DNA from: an uncultured Solobacterium sp.
GTDB lineage: Bacteria > Bacillota_I > Bacilli_A > Erysipelotrichales > Erysipelotrichaceae
Assembly (NCBI GenBank): GCA_900543035.1
Contig: UQPV01000007.1
Span: 6,135-70,134, forward strand
Length of the DNA: 64,000 bases
Direction of reading: 5' to 3'
In this document: one piece after another, positions 42,194-50,066 of the stretch
Layout: every line of letters begins with the position of its first letter
How positions within the stretch are numbered: position 1 is the first letter of the stretch
Made by a program: the position numbers and the translations under genes
Notes under the pieces: generated by a model
Told to the model about the DNA's origin: nothing
The model's input: only the letters and a program-made list of their open reading frames with translations
Database searches by the model: none

Positions 42194-44520
42194 GAAAAGA
42201 GATGCTCCTCTTTGACGGAGCCATGGGATCGATGCTGCAGCAGGCAGGAATGCCTGCCGGCGCTGTCCCTGAGGAATACAATATCGACGACCCGGCCCTG
42301 ATCGAACGCATCCATCGCGAGTATCTGCGCGCTGGCGCGGATATCCTGACGACCAACACCTTCGGCTGCAATGCGCTCAAGATGAAGGACAGCCGGTATG
42401 CGGCGCAGGACATGATCCGCGCTGCGCTTGGCTGTGCCCGCCGGGCAGTCGAGGCCGAAGGAAAGCGGGCATACATCGCGCTGGATATCGGCCCGATCGG
42501 TCAGCTGATGGAGCCGATGGGAACGCTGAAGTTCGAGGAAGCCTATGCTTTGTTCCGGGACATGATCGTCTGCGCGAAAGACATGGCGGATGTGATCTTG
42601 TTTGAGACCATGAGCGATCTGTACGAGGTCAAGGCCGGCGTGCTCGCCGCTAAGGAAAACAGCACGCTGCCGGTATTCGTCTCCATGACTTATGAGCGCA
42701 GCGGACGCACGCTTTCCGGCTGTGATCCGCTCACGATGGTGAATGTGCTGGAGGGACTTGGCGTGGATGCGCTGGGGGTCAACTGTTCGCTTGGCCCGGA
42801 TGAGCTCGGCGATATCATGGAAGAGGTGCTCTCGCATGCGCATGTGCCGGTGTTCATGCAGCCCAATGCGGGCTTGCCGCATCTGGAGCATGGCGTGACT
42901 TGCTATGCGATGGACGCGCAGCAGTTTGCGCAGCGCACCGTGGATTACGCACAGCGCGGCGTGAGCATCCTGGGCGGCTGCTGCGGGACCACGCCGCAGG
43001 GCATCGCCTTGCTCAGGCAGAAGATGCCCAAGATGTGCGTGCGCCGCGATAATCCCTATCGCACCATCGTATCCAGCGGCGTGCGCAGCGTATGCATCGG
43101 CGATCAGCCTGTCGTCTGCGGAGAGCGCCTCAACCCCACCGGAAAGAAAAAGCTGAAGCAGGCGCTTCTGGAAGAGCGCTATGAAGATGTGCGCAGAGAG
43201 GGCGTGCTGCAGGATCAGGCCGGCGCGCAAGTGCTGGATGTCAATGTCGGCGTGCCGGGCATCGATGAGCAGAAGGTCATGCCGAAGGTGATCGCCATGC
43301 TTCAGGAAGTGCTCACGCTGCCTCTGCAGATCGATACGAGCGATCCGCAGGCCATGGAAGCCGCATGCCGGCGTTACAACGGCCGGCCGCTGATGAACTC
43401 GGTGAATGGCAAGCGGGAGACGATGGAACAGATCTTCCCGATCGCGAAGAAATATGGCGGCGTGGTCATCGGGCTGACCCTGGATGAGGAGGGCATCCCG
43501 GATACGGCAGAAAAGCGTGTGGCGATCGCACAGCGCATCATCGATACGGCCAGATCATATGGCATCCCATCCAGTTCGATCATCATCGATACGCTGGTGC
43601 TGACGGCCAGCGCCCAGCAGGCGGAGGTCATCGAGACCATCCGGGCGCTGCGCATGGTGCGCGCGCTCGGCGTGCGCACAGCGCTTGGTGTCAGCAACGT
43701 CTCTTTCGGCCTGCCGCAGCGTCCGCTGCTCAACCGGACCTTCCTGGTCATGGCGATGACGGCGGGACTTTCACTGCCGATCATCAACCCGCTGGATAAG
43801 GCGCTCATGGCAGCCATCGACGCCTTCAATGTGCTCTGTGACCATGACCGGGATGCATCGCTCTACATCGCCAGACATGCGCAGGAGCAGACGGTGCTCA
43901 GCACGGATGCTTCCCTGCCGCTGCAGGAGATCATCCTGCATGGGCTGAAGGATGAAGTGAAAGGGGCCATCCGCTCCCTGCTCACCCAGAAGCAGCCGAT
44001 GGAGATCATCAACGACATCTTGATCCCGGCGCTCGATCAGGCGGGCACCCTCTATGAGCAAAACAAGCTCTTTCTGCCGCAGCTCATGCAGTGCGCAGAG
44101 ACGAGCAAGAGGGCCTTTGCCCTGCTCAAGGAACACTTTGCCAGCGATGCGCCGCAGAAGGGCGTCGTCATGATGGCAACGGTGGAGGGCGATATCCATG
44201 ACATCGGCAAGAACATCGTCAAGGTCGTCGTGGAGAGCTATGGCTATCGCGTGATCGATCTGGGCAAAGATGTGAAGGCGGAGGATGTCGTGGCAGCCTT
44301 CCGCCGTCATCACCCGCAGGCGATCGGCCTGAGCGCGCTGATGACGACCACGCTGCCTTCCATGGAGAAGACGATCCGTTTGCTGCGCGAGGAACCAAAC
44401 ATCTGCCCGATCTGGGTCGGCGGCGCGGTGCTCAGCGAAGAATATGCGAAAGAGATCCATGCGGATCACTATACCGCGGACGCCATGGCCACGGTGGACC
44501 TGTTAGAACGCATCCTGTAA
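42175..44520 (+). CDS. metH: Cobalamin-dependent methionine synthase lacking the activation domain
   Basis: 781 aa versus about 1200 for full MetH. Order: homocysteine-binding domain (1-290; LLFDGAMGSMLQQAG, GVNCSLGPDE and GGCCGTTP supply the zinc cysteines), pterin-binding domain (about 300-570; GERLNPTGKKKLKQAL, QIDTSDPQAMEAACRRYNGRP in part), cobalamin cap and B12 domain with D-x-H-x-x-G as DIHDIGKNIV (673-682), GLSALMTTT. It moves a methyl group from methyl-THF to homocysteine. Reactivation must come from the separate protein encoded just upstream. GGGGAGAAAG precedes the ATG. Confidence 0.95.
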   Translation: MLRQRLGKEMLLFDGAMGSMLQQAGMPAGAVPEEYNIDDPALIERIHREYLRAGADILTTNTFGCNALKMKDSRYAAQDMIRAALGCARRAVEAEGKRAYIALDIGPIGQLMEPMGTLKFEEAYALFRDMIVCAKDMADVILFETMSDLYEVKAGVLAAKENSTLPVFVSMTYERSGRTLSGCDPLTMVNVLEGLGVDALGVNCSLGPDELGDIMEEVLSHAHVPVFMQPNAGLPHLEHGVTCYAMDAQQFAQRTVDYAQRGVSILGGCCGTTPQGIALLRQKMPKMCVRRDNPYRTIVSSGVRSVCIGDQPVVCGERLNPTGKKKLKQALLEERYEDVRREGVLQDQAGAQVLDVNVGVPGIDEQKVMPKVIAMLQEVLTLPLQIDTSDPQAMEAACRRYNGRPLMNSVNGKRETMEQIFPIAKKYGGVVIGLTLDEEGIPDTAEKRVAIAQRIIDTARSYGIPSSSIIIDTLVLTASAQQAEVIETIRALRMVRALGVRTALGVSNVSFGLPQRPLLNRTFLVMAMTAGLSLPIINPLDKALMAAIDAFNVLCDHDRDASLYIARHAQEQTVLSTDASLPLQEIILHGLKDEVKGAIRSLLTQKQPMEIINDILIPALDQAGTLYEQNKLFLPQLMQCAETSKRAFALLKEHFASDAPQKGVVMMATVEGDIHDIGKNIVKVVVESYGYRVIDLGKDVKAEDVVAAFRRHHPQAIGLSALMTTTLPSMEKTIRLLREEPNICPIWVGGAVLSEEYAKEIHADHYTADAMATVDLLERIL

Positions 44521-44525
44521 ACATG

Positions 44526-44563
44526 CGGACCCTTGACACAGAACGTGAAGGGTCCGTTTTTTT
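44526..44563 (+). terminator. Terminator of the met operon
   Basis: CGGACCCTT (44526-44534), loop, AAGGGTCCG (44548-44556), then seven T. Confidence 0.92.
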
Positions 44564-44584
44564 GGTTGCTGCAGAGGAAATCTT

Positions 44585-44613
44585 CTATTGTGACAACGAT
44601 GATGTCACAATAG
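44585..44613. promoter_or_regulatory. Perfect 10-bp inverted repeat, candidate operator
   Basis: CTATTGTGAC-N9-GTCACAATAG, perfect in both arms. No T-run follows, so it is not a terminator. A possible -10 (GGTATAAG, 44621-44628) lies just downstream. A dimeric regulator binding here would control the small membrane protein at 44683. The regulator is unknown. Confidence 0.6.
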
Positions 44614-44682
44614 GGGGTATGGTATAAGCGTAAAGGGAAAGCCGCATCAGCGGCGCATATACTGATGGGAAGGAGTGAGGAC

Positions 44683-44820
44683 ATGCATGCATTCGATATA
44701 TTTTTGGGGATCGCATCGGTCATCGTCGGCAGCGGATATCTGATCTTTTGCGCGTATCACCACATCAATCCGTTTTTTGACTATGTGATCGAAGAAGAAC
44801 AGGAGAAGAACGAACCATGA
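44683..44820 (+). CDS. Small single-pass membrane protein, 45 aa
   Basis: Encodes MHAFDIFLGIASVIVGSGYL then IFCAYHHINPFFDYVIEEEQEKNEP. One transmembrane helix (about 5-24) and an acidic C-terminal tail. Strong ribosome site GGAAGGAGTGAGGAC before the ATG and a terminator immediately after the stop support a real gene. I do not recognise a family. It stands alone behind a perfect inverted-repeat operator, so it is probably switched by a specific signal. Similar small membrane proteins modulate transporters or kinases, but no partner can be named. Confidence 0.7.
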   Translation: MHAFDIFLGIASVIVGSGYLIFCAYHHINPFFDYVIEEEQEKNEP

Positions 44821-44853
44821 AAGAGGCATATCCCAGGCGATGTCTCTTTTTTT
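44821..44853 (+). terminator. Terminator of the small membrane protein gene
   Basis: AAGAGGCAT (44821-44829), loop, ATGTCTCTT (44840-44848), then five T. It starts directly after the stop codon. Confidence 0.85.
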
Positions 44854-44912
44854 CTATATAACACTTTTGTCATAAAGACGCATGGCCCTTGCACAGAAGC
44901 GGAAAATCCGGT

Positions 44913-44937
44913 ACTGTATGATTGCAAATAGTACAGT
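44913..44937. promoter_or_regulatory. Candidate YtrA-type GntR operator
   Basis: ACTGTA-N13-TACAGT, a few bases before the ribosome site of the ABC operon. The spacing matches the AGTGTA-N13-TACACT operator described for B. subtilis YtrA. A possible promoter (TATGAT at 44917-44922) is inside it. The GntR gene of the same operon is the likely repressor. Confidence 0.65.
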
Positions 44938-44951
44938 TGGAGGTTGATGCG

Positions 44952-46400
44952 ATGATGACATTCAGACAGTGGATGATGCAGATGGCACGTCAGTACGGCC
45001 GTCATTATGTGGTTGCGCTGTTCATGTGCTGCCTGCTTTTCCCGCTGTTGTTCAGCGGGTACGACATCGTGCGGGATACGGTGATCATCAGTTCCGGATT
45101 CACCGTGGCCGTCGCCATCTTTCAGTTTCGTTTTCTCTATCAGCGCAATGCGGCCATCTTCATGATGGGCGTTCCGCTGAAACGCAGACAGCTGTTTCAT
45201 TACTGCTGGTTCAGCGGCTGGCTGGCGCTTTTGCCGATCGCGGCGATCAATGGCGGATGCGCCGCTGCCGATGACATGAGCGGGATCTCTGCGATACTGG
45301 CGTCCATCCTTTATCAGACGCTGAACTATGCGATCACGGTGTTCTTCGTGTCGCGCAGCCGGCGGCTGCTGGATGCGGTGCTGATCGGCTTTGGCTGGCT
45401 GCTGGCGCTGTTCCTGCTGCAGCAGAGCTTCCTGTCGTTCTTCAATGACCGCAGCCAGTTCTTCATCCAGGCAGACGCTTACAATATCACCAACATGCAG
45501 CTGCAGACGGCGCTTTCCTTCGTCAGTCTGCTGAGCCTGGGCGGGATGTACTTTCGGGGCAATACCGGCCTGCTCATGACGGCGTCATGGCTGTGGTGGA
45601 TCCTGCTTGCCATCGCGGCGTTTTATTGGTCGAGGCGCTCGTTCGAGCAGCTGAAGTGTGAGACATGCGGCTCGCCTTCGCGCTCATACGCCGTCTATCC
45701 TTTCCTGCTGCTGGTGGTCACGATGTCCCTGCTCAATCTGATCTCGCTGAACGAGTGGACGCTGTTCTTGATCGTGATGATCTTCCTGCTCTATATGTCC
45801 GTCTACTTCCTGTATAAACGCAGGATCCGCTTCACTTTCCATATGGCGGCAGGCTTTGCGCTGCTGGCGGCCATGGAGGCGGCCGTCTCTGCTGTCTTCG
45901 TCTATACGAACGGACTGGGCATCGTACAGGAATCTCCGCGATCCGGCTTTATCCAGATGGAGCTGTATGCCCCGGTGGATTCGGTGCTGAGCGAGGAAAA
46001 CCAGCAGAAGCTGGCCGAAGTGAACACGCGCTATGGAAAGGAGCTGCAGGAAAATGAAGTGATCTCTGAGTTCATCGTCAAGTTTGCGCCGGAAAGCGTC
46101 TCTTATGAACGGATGCGCCAGCTGCAGCAGCAGATGATGGAGGATGCCGGCAGTCAGGAAGACGGGGTCAGCGATTATTATCTGAACATGTCATTGTCTT
46201 TCATCAACCGGATCGGTCTGGAAAGCGAGTTCAGCTATGACATTGATTCGCAGGAGAACTACGACCGCTACATGGGCGAGCTGTTTGATCTGCTGCTGGA
46301 TCCGCAGGCAGATGCCGGTGTGGAGATCGGCTATTATGACACAGGCGGAGACTTTTACGCCGTTTATGACACGATAAGCGATGAAGAGGAGGTGCAGTGA
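44952..46400 (+). CDS. ABC exporter membrane protein of a YtrA-type operon
   Basis: 482 aa. About nine hydrophobic segments in the first 320 residues, then an extracytoplasmic domain (about 335-482) rich in charged helices (EENQQKLAEVNTRYGKELQ, QENYDRYMGELFDLL). There is no obvious ABC signature in the protein itself, as expected of a membrane subunit. A Cys pair CETCGSPS lies in a loop near residue 235. GGAGG eight bases before the ATG at 44952. Stop overlaps the GntR start in TGATG. With the GntR, ATPase and second membrane protein it forms a classic antibiotic- or envelope-stress exporter operon; the substrate is unknown. Confidence 0.75.
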   Translation: MMTFRQWMMQMARQYGRHYVVALFMCCLLFPLLFSGYDIVRDTVIISSGFTVAVAIFQFRFLYQRNAAIFMMGVPLKRRQLFHYCWFSGWLALLPIAAINGGCAAADDMSGISAILASILYQTLNYAITVFFVSRSRRLLDAVLIGFGWLLALFLLQQSFLSFFNDRSQFFIQADAYNITNMQLQTALSFVSLLSLGGMYFRGNTGLLMTASWLWWILLAIAAFYWSRRSFEQLKCETCGSPSRSYAVYPFLLLVVTMSLLNLISLNEWTLFLIVMIFLLYMSVYFLYKRRIRFTFHMAAGFALLAAMEAAVSAVFVYTNGLGIVQESPRSGFIQMELYAPVDSVLSEENQQKLAEVNTRYGKELQENEVISEFIVKFAPESVSYERMRQLQQQMMEDAGSQEDGVSDYYLNMSLSFINRIGLESEFSYDIDSQENYDRYMGELFDLLLDPQADAGVEIGYYDTGGDFYAVYDTISDEEEVQ

Positions 46401-46774
46401 TGTTTTCGATCAAGACACAGAGCAGGATCCCGATCTTCGAACAGCTGAAGAAACAGATCCTGGAATATATCAGCGCCGGAGTCCTGCATGGAGATGACCA
46501 GCTTCCCAGCGTGCGCATGCTGGCATCTTCTCTGGGCATCAACCCGAATACGGTAGCCAAAGCTTATCAGGAGCTGGAAGAAAAACGAATCATCTACAAG
46601 GTACAGGGAAAGGGCTGCTTCATCCGTTCTGATCACATCGAGGTGCTTGTCCGGGAAGAGAAGCTGGCACAGTTCGATGACTGTGTCCGCGACATGAAGC
46701 GTCATTCCATCGATGCGGAAGATCTGGAAGGCAGGATCAGACGCATTTACAGAGAGGAGGAGCCACATGCTTAA
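46400..46774 (+). CDS. GntR-family regulator, YtrA subfamily
   Basis: 124 aa. N-terminal winged helix (IPIFEQLKKQILEYISAGVL, LPSVRMLASSLGINPNTVAKAYQELEE in parts, GKGCFI) and only a short C-terminal helix, the hallmark of YtrA-type GntR proteins. These repress their own ABC-transporter operon and are relieved by cell-wall antibiotics in B. subtilis. GAGGAGGTG lies before the ATG at 46400. Candidate operator at 44913. Overlaps the ATPase gene by 8 bp. Confidence 0.9.
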   Translation: MFSIKTQSRIPIFEQLKKQILEYISAGVLHGDDQLPSVRMLASSLGINPNTVAKAYQELEEKRIIYKVQGKGCFIRSDHIEVLVREEKLAQFDDCVRDMKRHSIDAEDLEGRIRRIYREEEPHA

Positions 46775-47660
46775 TATACGATGTGTGTCAAAGAAATTGG
46801 GGGACAATCAGGTCCTGGATCAGGTGAATCTGGAGCTGAAGGCGGGCAGCGTCTTCGGACTGGTCGGTCCGAACGGAGCCGGCAAGAGCACGCTGCTGCG
46901 GATGATCGCCGGCGTTTACCGAGAGGACAGCGGGGTCATCACCTGGAACAACGAGCCGGTGTTCGATCATCCCGCCGTCAAGCAGGAGATCCTGTTCATC
47001 AGCGATGAGCCGTTCTATTTTTACAACGCCTCTATCCGCGACATGAAGCAGTTCTATCAGCGCTGTTATCCTTCGTTCAACGAGGATGCCTATGCGCATT
47101 ATCTGGAACAGTTCGGACTGGATGAGAAACGGCCGATGTCCCAGTTCTCCAAAGGCATGAAGCGTCAGGCGTTCATCATCTTCGCCCTGGCCATCCGCCC
47201 CAAGCTGCTGCTTCTGGATGAGATCTTTGACGGCCTAGATCCGATGATGCGGCTGATGTTCCAGCGTGCGCTTGCCCAGTGCGTGCAGGAAAATCAGATG
47301 ACCGTGATCATCTCCAGCCACAACATCCGCGAGCTGGAGGATATCTGCGATGCCTTCGGCATCCTCGATGAGCGCCACATGATCACCAGCGGAGATATCG
47401 AGAGCGTGAAGGGCAATGTGCATGCCATCCAGCTGGCGTTTGCCAAAGAGGTCGACCGTTCGCTGTTCAGCCATCTGGATGTCCTCAGCATCCGGGTAGA
47501 GTCCCGCTTTGTCAAAGTGGTGGTCAAGGGCAATGTGGAAAAGATCGTCAACTATCTGCGTTCCCTGGATCCGGTGATCCTGGAAGTACAAGATGTCAGC
47601 CTGGAGGAAGTGTTCCTCTACGAGATGGAACAGAAAGGATATGGTGTGTATGAGCAGTAG
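46767..47660 (+). CDS. ABC transporter ATP-binding protein
   Basis: 297 aa. Walker A GPNGAGKST, Q-loop ISDEPFYFYN in place of a glutamine-led loop, signature FSKGMKRQ instead of LSGGQ, Walker B LLLLDEIFDGLDP, switch SSHNIRELE. The signature FSKGMKRQ is usual for this YtrB/BcrA-like group. Ribosome site GAGGAGG before the ATG at 46767. It drives the two membrane proteins on either side. Overlaps the next gene by 11 bp. Confidence 0.9.
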   Translation: MLNIRCVSKKLGDNQVLDQVNLELKAGSVFGLVGPNGAGKSTLLRMIAGVYREDSGVITWNNEPVFDHPAVKQEILFISDEPFYFYNASIRDMKQFYQRCYPSFNEDAYAHYLEQFGLDEKRPMSQFSKGMKRQAFIIFALAIRPKLLLLDEIFDGLDPMMRLMFQRALAQCVQENQMTVIISSHNIRELEDICDAFGILDERHMITSGDIESVKGNVHAIQLAFAKEVDRSLFSHLDVLSIRVESRFVKVVVKGNVEKIVNYLRSLDPVILEVQDVSLEEVFLYEMEQKGYGVYEQ

Positions 47661-49125
47661 CTTTTCCTGGTTTTGCTGGCAGATGCGCAGGGACCGCAGC
47701 CTGTTGATCCTGTATGCGGCCGTGCTGATCTGTCTGTTCCCGCTGCTTTCACTGGCGCTGCAGGACCTTGGGAACACGCCGTTCATGTTCATCGAACTGG
47801 TGTTCGTGCCGATGGCCTGCATGTTCATCCTGAGCTTCTGTCTGCCTGCTCATCTGTTTTCTCATCTGTGGAACAAAAGGGAGCTGGATATGTACAGCAG
47901 CATCCCGCTCAAACGCAGCACGATGTTTTGCATCCGCTATGCCGCGGGGCTGTGCTGGCTGCTTGTTCCGATCACGGTGATCATCGCGCTGGAATGCCTC
48001 GTGCTGTTCCTGATGCATATGCCGCCATATGACATGCTGCATATGCTGCAATCGACGGCGGAGCTCATGGTGCTGAGCGTCCTCGTGTATTCTCTCAATG
48101 TGTGGATCGCGATCCATTGCCGAAACCGCAGCGATGCCCTCGTGATGAGCATCGCTTACCTGCTCGTTCCTCTCATCGTCGTGCTGGGGCTGTATACGAC
48201 CATCTCAAGCAGCATCTATGAAGTCTCGGTCGGTTATTCCTCGAGCATGCAGATGAGCCTGTTGACGGATAATGAGCTGGTGCGCTGGCTGGTGAATCTG
48301 ATCTGTGCACCGATCTCCTATGGGATGATCTGCGCAGAAGGATTCGGCAGCGTGATCGGCAGCTTGGAGGGCGTGATCTGTCTTCCGCAGTATATCTGGA
48401 TCGTGTGGCTGATGGAAAGCGTGCTGCTGATCGTCTGGTCGCATCGGGCATACATCACCATGCCGGGCGAGGAGAGCGGTCAGCGTACGACGCACGCCCT
48501 GATGTATCCGCTCATGACGCATCTGCTGACGCTCGGTCTGTTTCTGTATGCGGTCGATACGGACGATGCCGCCTTCGGGAAGATGCTGTTCGTCGCCGCA
48601 GCCTTCTTCTTCCTGCTGCTCAGCTTCATCGCGCAGCGCCAGGTGCGGATCCGGCTGCGGCAGCTGATCGCGCTGCCATTGCTGGCCGTTTGCGCGTTCC
48701 TGCTTCAGGTCTCATCCGTTCAGACCTCTGGCTTCGGCCTGATCCAAGAGCTTATCCCGGCAGATGCCGAGCGTTACCGGCTCATCATCACCATGGATCA
48801 GTATGAGGAAGGACAGACCGTGACCCTGACGACGACATGGATCAGCGCCGGAAAAGATGATGCGCTCATCGAAGTGATGCGCGATTTCCAGGAACAGGTC
48901 ATCGATGACGCCAAGGATAATTCCGATGAGGGCATCGAGGAATCGCCGCAGACCCTGGACATCCAGTTCGATTATGCGAGCGCCAGCGGCGGCGGAAACC
49001 GAGAGTATTTCCTCTTTGATCCGGATGGCAGCCTGCTGCGGAAATACAGCGCGAGCATCGCGCAGTTTTCCGAGGAAGAACACCTGACGACAGAAACCGT
49101 TTCACAGAGCTATGTCGGATCGTGA
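47650..49125 (+). CDS. Second ABC exporter membrane protein
   Basis: 491 aa. About ten helices in the first 360 residues (LLILYAAVLICLFPLLSLAL, FVPMACMFILSFCLPAHLF), then an extracytoplasmic C-terminal domain (about 365-491) with PADAERYRLIITMDQYEEGQ and VIDDAKDNSDEGIEE. The plan mirrors the first membrane protein of the operon, so the two may form a heterodimer. AAAGGATA before the ATG. The next gene has its own extended -10 promoter inside the end of this one. Confidence 0.75.
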   Translation: MSSSFSWFCWQMRRDRSLLILYAAVLICLFPLLSLALQDLGNTPFMFIELVFVPMACMFILSFCLPAHLFSHLWNKRELDMYSSIPLKRSTMFCIRYAAGLCWLLVPITVIIALECLVLFLMHMPPYDMLHMLQSTAELMVLSVLVYSLNVWIAIHCRNRSDALVMSIAYLLVPLIVVLGLYTTISSSIYEVSVGYSSSMQMSLLTDNELVRWLVNLICAPISYGMICAEGFGSVIGSLEGVICLPQYIWIVWLMESVLLIVWSHRAYITMPGEESGQRTTHALMYPLMTHLLTLGLFLYAVDTDDAAFGKMLFVAAAFFFLLLSFIAQRQVRIRLRQLIALPLLAVCAFLLQVSSVQTSGFGLIQELIPADAERYRLIITMDQYEEGQTVTLTTTWISAGKDDALIEVMRDFQEQVIDDAKDNSDEGIEESPQTLDIQFDYASASGGGNREYFLFDPDGSLLRKYSASIAQFSEEEHLTTETVSQSYVGS

Positions 49126-49130
49126 TCTCA

Positions 49131-49139
49131 TGGTATAAT
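49131..49139 (+). promoter_or_regulatory. Extended -10 promoter of the lipoprotein gene
   Basis: TGG-TATAAT (49131-49139), 20 bp before the ATG at 49159. Confidence 0.6.
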
Positions 49140-49158
49140 GGGGCAGGAGGTACGCCCG

Positions 49159-49833
49159 ATGAAAAAAATCAGTATTTTGCTTGCCGGTGCGCTGCTGCTG
49201 TGCGGATGTCAGCGTGCGCTCATTCAGCCGGACAGCGTAAAGGCCATATATGTGCAGGCTGATTTCGAGACCGAACGCACACCGGTGTCAGGATCGCTGC
49301 AGGAAGATCTGCTGGAAGTGCTGTCTTCGCTGTCCTTTGCTTCTGCCGAAGAGAAAGAGACGCCGGAGGGCGTCCGCATCGATGTGGAAGAGGAAGACGG
49401 CACGCTGTCCTTCTATTGCGGCGATGATGCCATGATCGGCGTGCGCGGCCCGGATGAGGGATCCGTCCGCATCGCACAGGACGAAGAGGCTGCCGAAACG
49501 CTGCGCGATCTGCTGCAGGAATGCAATGAAGCCTATTTCCGTCCCGAGCTCACCGCTGCTGTCTCAAGCCGGGACGAAGAAGCGATCGTCGTGACTGCCG
49601 CGGAGGATTCCGGGGAGATCAAAGCCGGGGCGAGCGTGCGGTTCACGCTGGATGCGCATGTGCAAGAGCATCTCGATGAAGAGCTGCAGGAAGGCGCAGA
49701 GATCCTCATCGTCTATGATCCGGACAGCTATGACGCACAGACACAGCAGATCGGCAAAGTATTGGTGATCACAGATGCCGAAAAAGAAAACGCTTCCCAT
49801 GGCTGCAGCTATGGAGAAGCCTCAGATTGCTGA
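49159..49833 (+). CDS. Hypothetical lipoprotein
   Basis: 224 aa from the ATG at 49159 (AGGAGG upstream). Lipobox LLCGC after a short hydrophobic signal, so it is anchored at the outer face of the membrane. The mature part is very acidic (QEDLLEVLSSLSFASAEEKE, EEEDGTLSFYCGDDAMIGV) and ends in strands ILIVYDPDSYDAQTQQIGKVL. The end has three cysteines (HGCSYGEASDC). No family recognised. It directly follows the ABC operon and might be a binding partner of that exporter, by position only. Confidence 0.65.
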   Translation: MKKISILLAGALLLCGCQRALIQPDSVKAIYVQADFETERTPVSGSLQEDLLEVLSSLSFASAEEKETPEGVRIDVEEEDGTLSFYCGDDAMIGVRGPDEGSVRIAQDEEAAETLRDLLQECNEAYFRPELTAAVSSRDEEAIVVTAAEDSGEIKAGASVRFTLDAHVQEHLDEELQEGAEILIVYDPDSYDAQTQQIGKVLVITDAEKENASHGCSYGEASDC

Positions 49834-49857
49834 TCAGATCGATGTAAGATCGAAGTG

Positions 49858-49880
49858 AAGATGCCCGCGGGCATCTTTTT
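49858..49880 (+). terminator. Terminator of the lipoprotein gene
   Basis: AAGATGCCC (49858-49866) and GGGCATCTT (49869-49877) with a tight GC-rich loop, then TTT. The core ATGCCCGCGGGCAT is also the core of the terminator at 19508-19537. Confidence 0.85.
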
Positions 49881-50066
49881 CTATGCGCGGGAAAAAGGGA
49901 AGACGATGGGGAAGACCGCATTTTCTTAACCGGAATTTGATGTCGTTTTTACTTCGATCATACACAGATGATCATTTTTTTCAAATTGTTAAACCATTGT
50001 AAGTTCGGTTGATTTTGTCTTCTGGAAGATTAGAATAAACGATGTGAAAACAGGAGGGAATTCATT

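Noticed and set aside
44585..44613. Inverted repeat as terminator of metH
   Set aside because: metH already has a strong terminator at 44526-44563, and this repeat has no T-run on either strand.
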